Shown piece after piece: positions 5,976 through 6,494 of a DNA stretch of 6,494 nt; within the stretch, counting starts at the first letter, position 1, and every line of letters begins with the position of its first letter. Position numbers and translations under genes: made by a program. This DNA comes from Bacteroidota bacterium (GTDB taxonomy: Bacteria > Bacteroidota > Ignavibacteria > Ignavibacteriales > Melioribacteraceae), in NCBI GenBank assembly GCA_023381535.1, contig JAMCSN010000161.1:1-6494 (forward strand), in the 5' to 3' direction. The notes under the pieces were generated by a model. The model ran no database searches. It saw only the letters and a program-made list of their open reading frames with translations, and had not been told where the DNA came from.

Positions 5976-6006
5976 TTGCTCTTTTATGAATTCTTATTTA
6001 GATTTA
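5976..6006 (+). promoter_or_regulatory. Probable promoter of the DUF6662-like gene
   Basis: TTG (5976-5978), a 20-base spacer and TAGATTTA (5999-6006) match the -33/-7 pattern except for the last base. The same sites can be read as a weak sigma-70-like TTGCTC-N17-TAGATT. The start point would be near 6010-6013, leaving a leader of about 30 bases with AGGAG at 6033-6037. This promoter and that of the phosphatase point away from each other across the shared 184-base intergenic region (5860-6043), which holds no other gene. Confidence 0.45.
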
Positions 6007-6043
6007 GTCCAGATAATAATTAACCCCCCAAAAGGAGCAAAAA

Positions 6044-6494
6044 ATGGACAAAAACAGCAACATCAAATCGGTAAAACTAGCTACTGTTATTTTATTAATC
6101 TCATTTTTATTAAAGAGCCAAGTAGTGGCAGATACAAAATATTTTGGAAGATCATATACATCATATACGCTTCCTGCAAATGCAATGGAGTTTGAACTTT
6201 GGCAGACAGGACGAATTGGCAAAGGGATTGGTTCTTATTCGCGTTGGCAGCCAAGAATGGAATTTGAATATGGTGTTACCGACCGATTTACAGCCTCAAT
6301 GTATTTGAATTTTAATGAAGTCAAATCTTCCGACAACAATGTTCCATCAAAACCATTTAGTCTTTCAACAACATCTCTTGAATTTAGGTATCGTTTAACG
6401 AATCCAAGCGAATATTTTGTTGATCCCGCACTTTATTTCGAGTTAAGCTATGGTGGAGATAAAATTGAATATGAACCAAAAATATTATTAACAA
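6044..6494 (+). CDS. DUF6662-like predicted outer-membrane protein, N-terminal part (cut by the window edge)
   Basis: The first 150 codons of a gene that continues past the window; no stop is reached. The ATG at 6044-6046 has a strong Shine-Dalgarno AGGAG six bases upstream. Residues 1-29 form a signal peptide: a basic start, the hydrophobic run LATVILLISFLL (12-23) and probable cleavage after VVA (27-29). The mature part has alternating short strands with many aromatics: TSYTLPANAMEFELWQTGR, then MEFEYGVTDRFTASMYLNF, then SLEFRYRLTNPSEY and DPALYFELSYG. A Leu-Pro followed by an E-x-E-x-W strand, an EFEYG-(V/I)-TDRF block and a LE-x-x-YR strand resemble, from memory, the DUF6662 family of predicted beta-barrel proteins. 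Family members have no established function to my knowledge. It is transcribed away from the phosphatase lipoprotein. A transporter- or porin-like role is possible but unsupported. Confidence 0.75.
   Translation, partial: MDKNSNIKSVKLATVILLISFLLKSQVVADTKYFGRSYTSYTLPANAMEFELWQTGRIGKGIGSYSRWQPRMEFEYGVTDRFTASMYLNFNEVKSSDNNVPSKPFSLSTTSLEFRYRLTNPSEYFVDPALYFELSYGGDKIEYEPKILLT

Noticed and set aside
5986..6222. Two open frames (plus 69 codons, minus 72 codons) over the start of the DUF6662-like gene
   Set aside because: Both overlap the better-supported frame from 6044, which has AGGAG, a signal peptide and barrel-like strands.

Overview
The window is about 40% G+C by eye and reads as chromosomal DNA from a member of the Bacteroidota/Chlorobi/Ignavibacteria group. 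Two features suggest this. Several upstream regions carry a -33/-7 promoter of the form TTG-N20-TAnnTTTG, the Bacteroidota type. Several genes also have clear Shine-Dalgarno sites (GGAGG, AAGGA, AGGAG), which classical Bacteroidia usually lack and Ignavibacteria-like lineages tend to have. This placement is inference; the window has no rRNA or other marker beyond the first 33 codons of a tRNA synthetase.

Layout, left to right. All genes are on the minus strand except the last. (1) 1-99: the N-terminus of valyl-tRNA synthetase, cut by the window edge. (2) 214-724: a type II toxin-antitoxin pair, with a ribbon-helix-helix antitoxin first and an overlapping RelE/ParE-type toxin second. Its promoter overlaps three TATTC repeats spaced exactly 10 bp apart, a likely autoregulatory operator. 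(3) 796-838: a stem-loop terminator for the next gene. (4) 868-3855: a large exported M16 zinc metallopeptidase of the presequence-protease (PreP, M16C) type, with the complete catalytic set. (5) 3993-5859: three genes in a row for an NAD(P)-binding Rossmann protein, an exported cupin and a HAD (class B acid phosphatase-like) lipoprotein. They are transcribed in the reverse order, phosphatase first, and the last two are only 9 bp apart. (6) 6044-6494: on the plus strand, diverging from the phosphatase, the N-terminal part of a predicted outer-membrane protein resembling the DUF6662 family, cut by the window edge.

Four gene starts differ from, or compete with, the longest open frame. Three are set inward to ATG codons for the M16 peptidase, cupin and phosphatase, using Shine-Dalgarno spacing, signal-peptide shape and promoter position. 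The toxin has a competing TTG start that cannot be excluded. Four products have N-terminal export signals (peptidase, cupin, phosphatase, DUF6662-like protein), so much of the window serves the cell envelope, but no single pathway links them.

I see no CRISPR array, insertion sequence, RNA gene or phage gene, and nothing I would call a new system. The most informative non-coding structure is the promoter/operator of the toxin-antitoxin pair. No gene-free stretch exceeds 300 bases.
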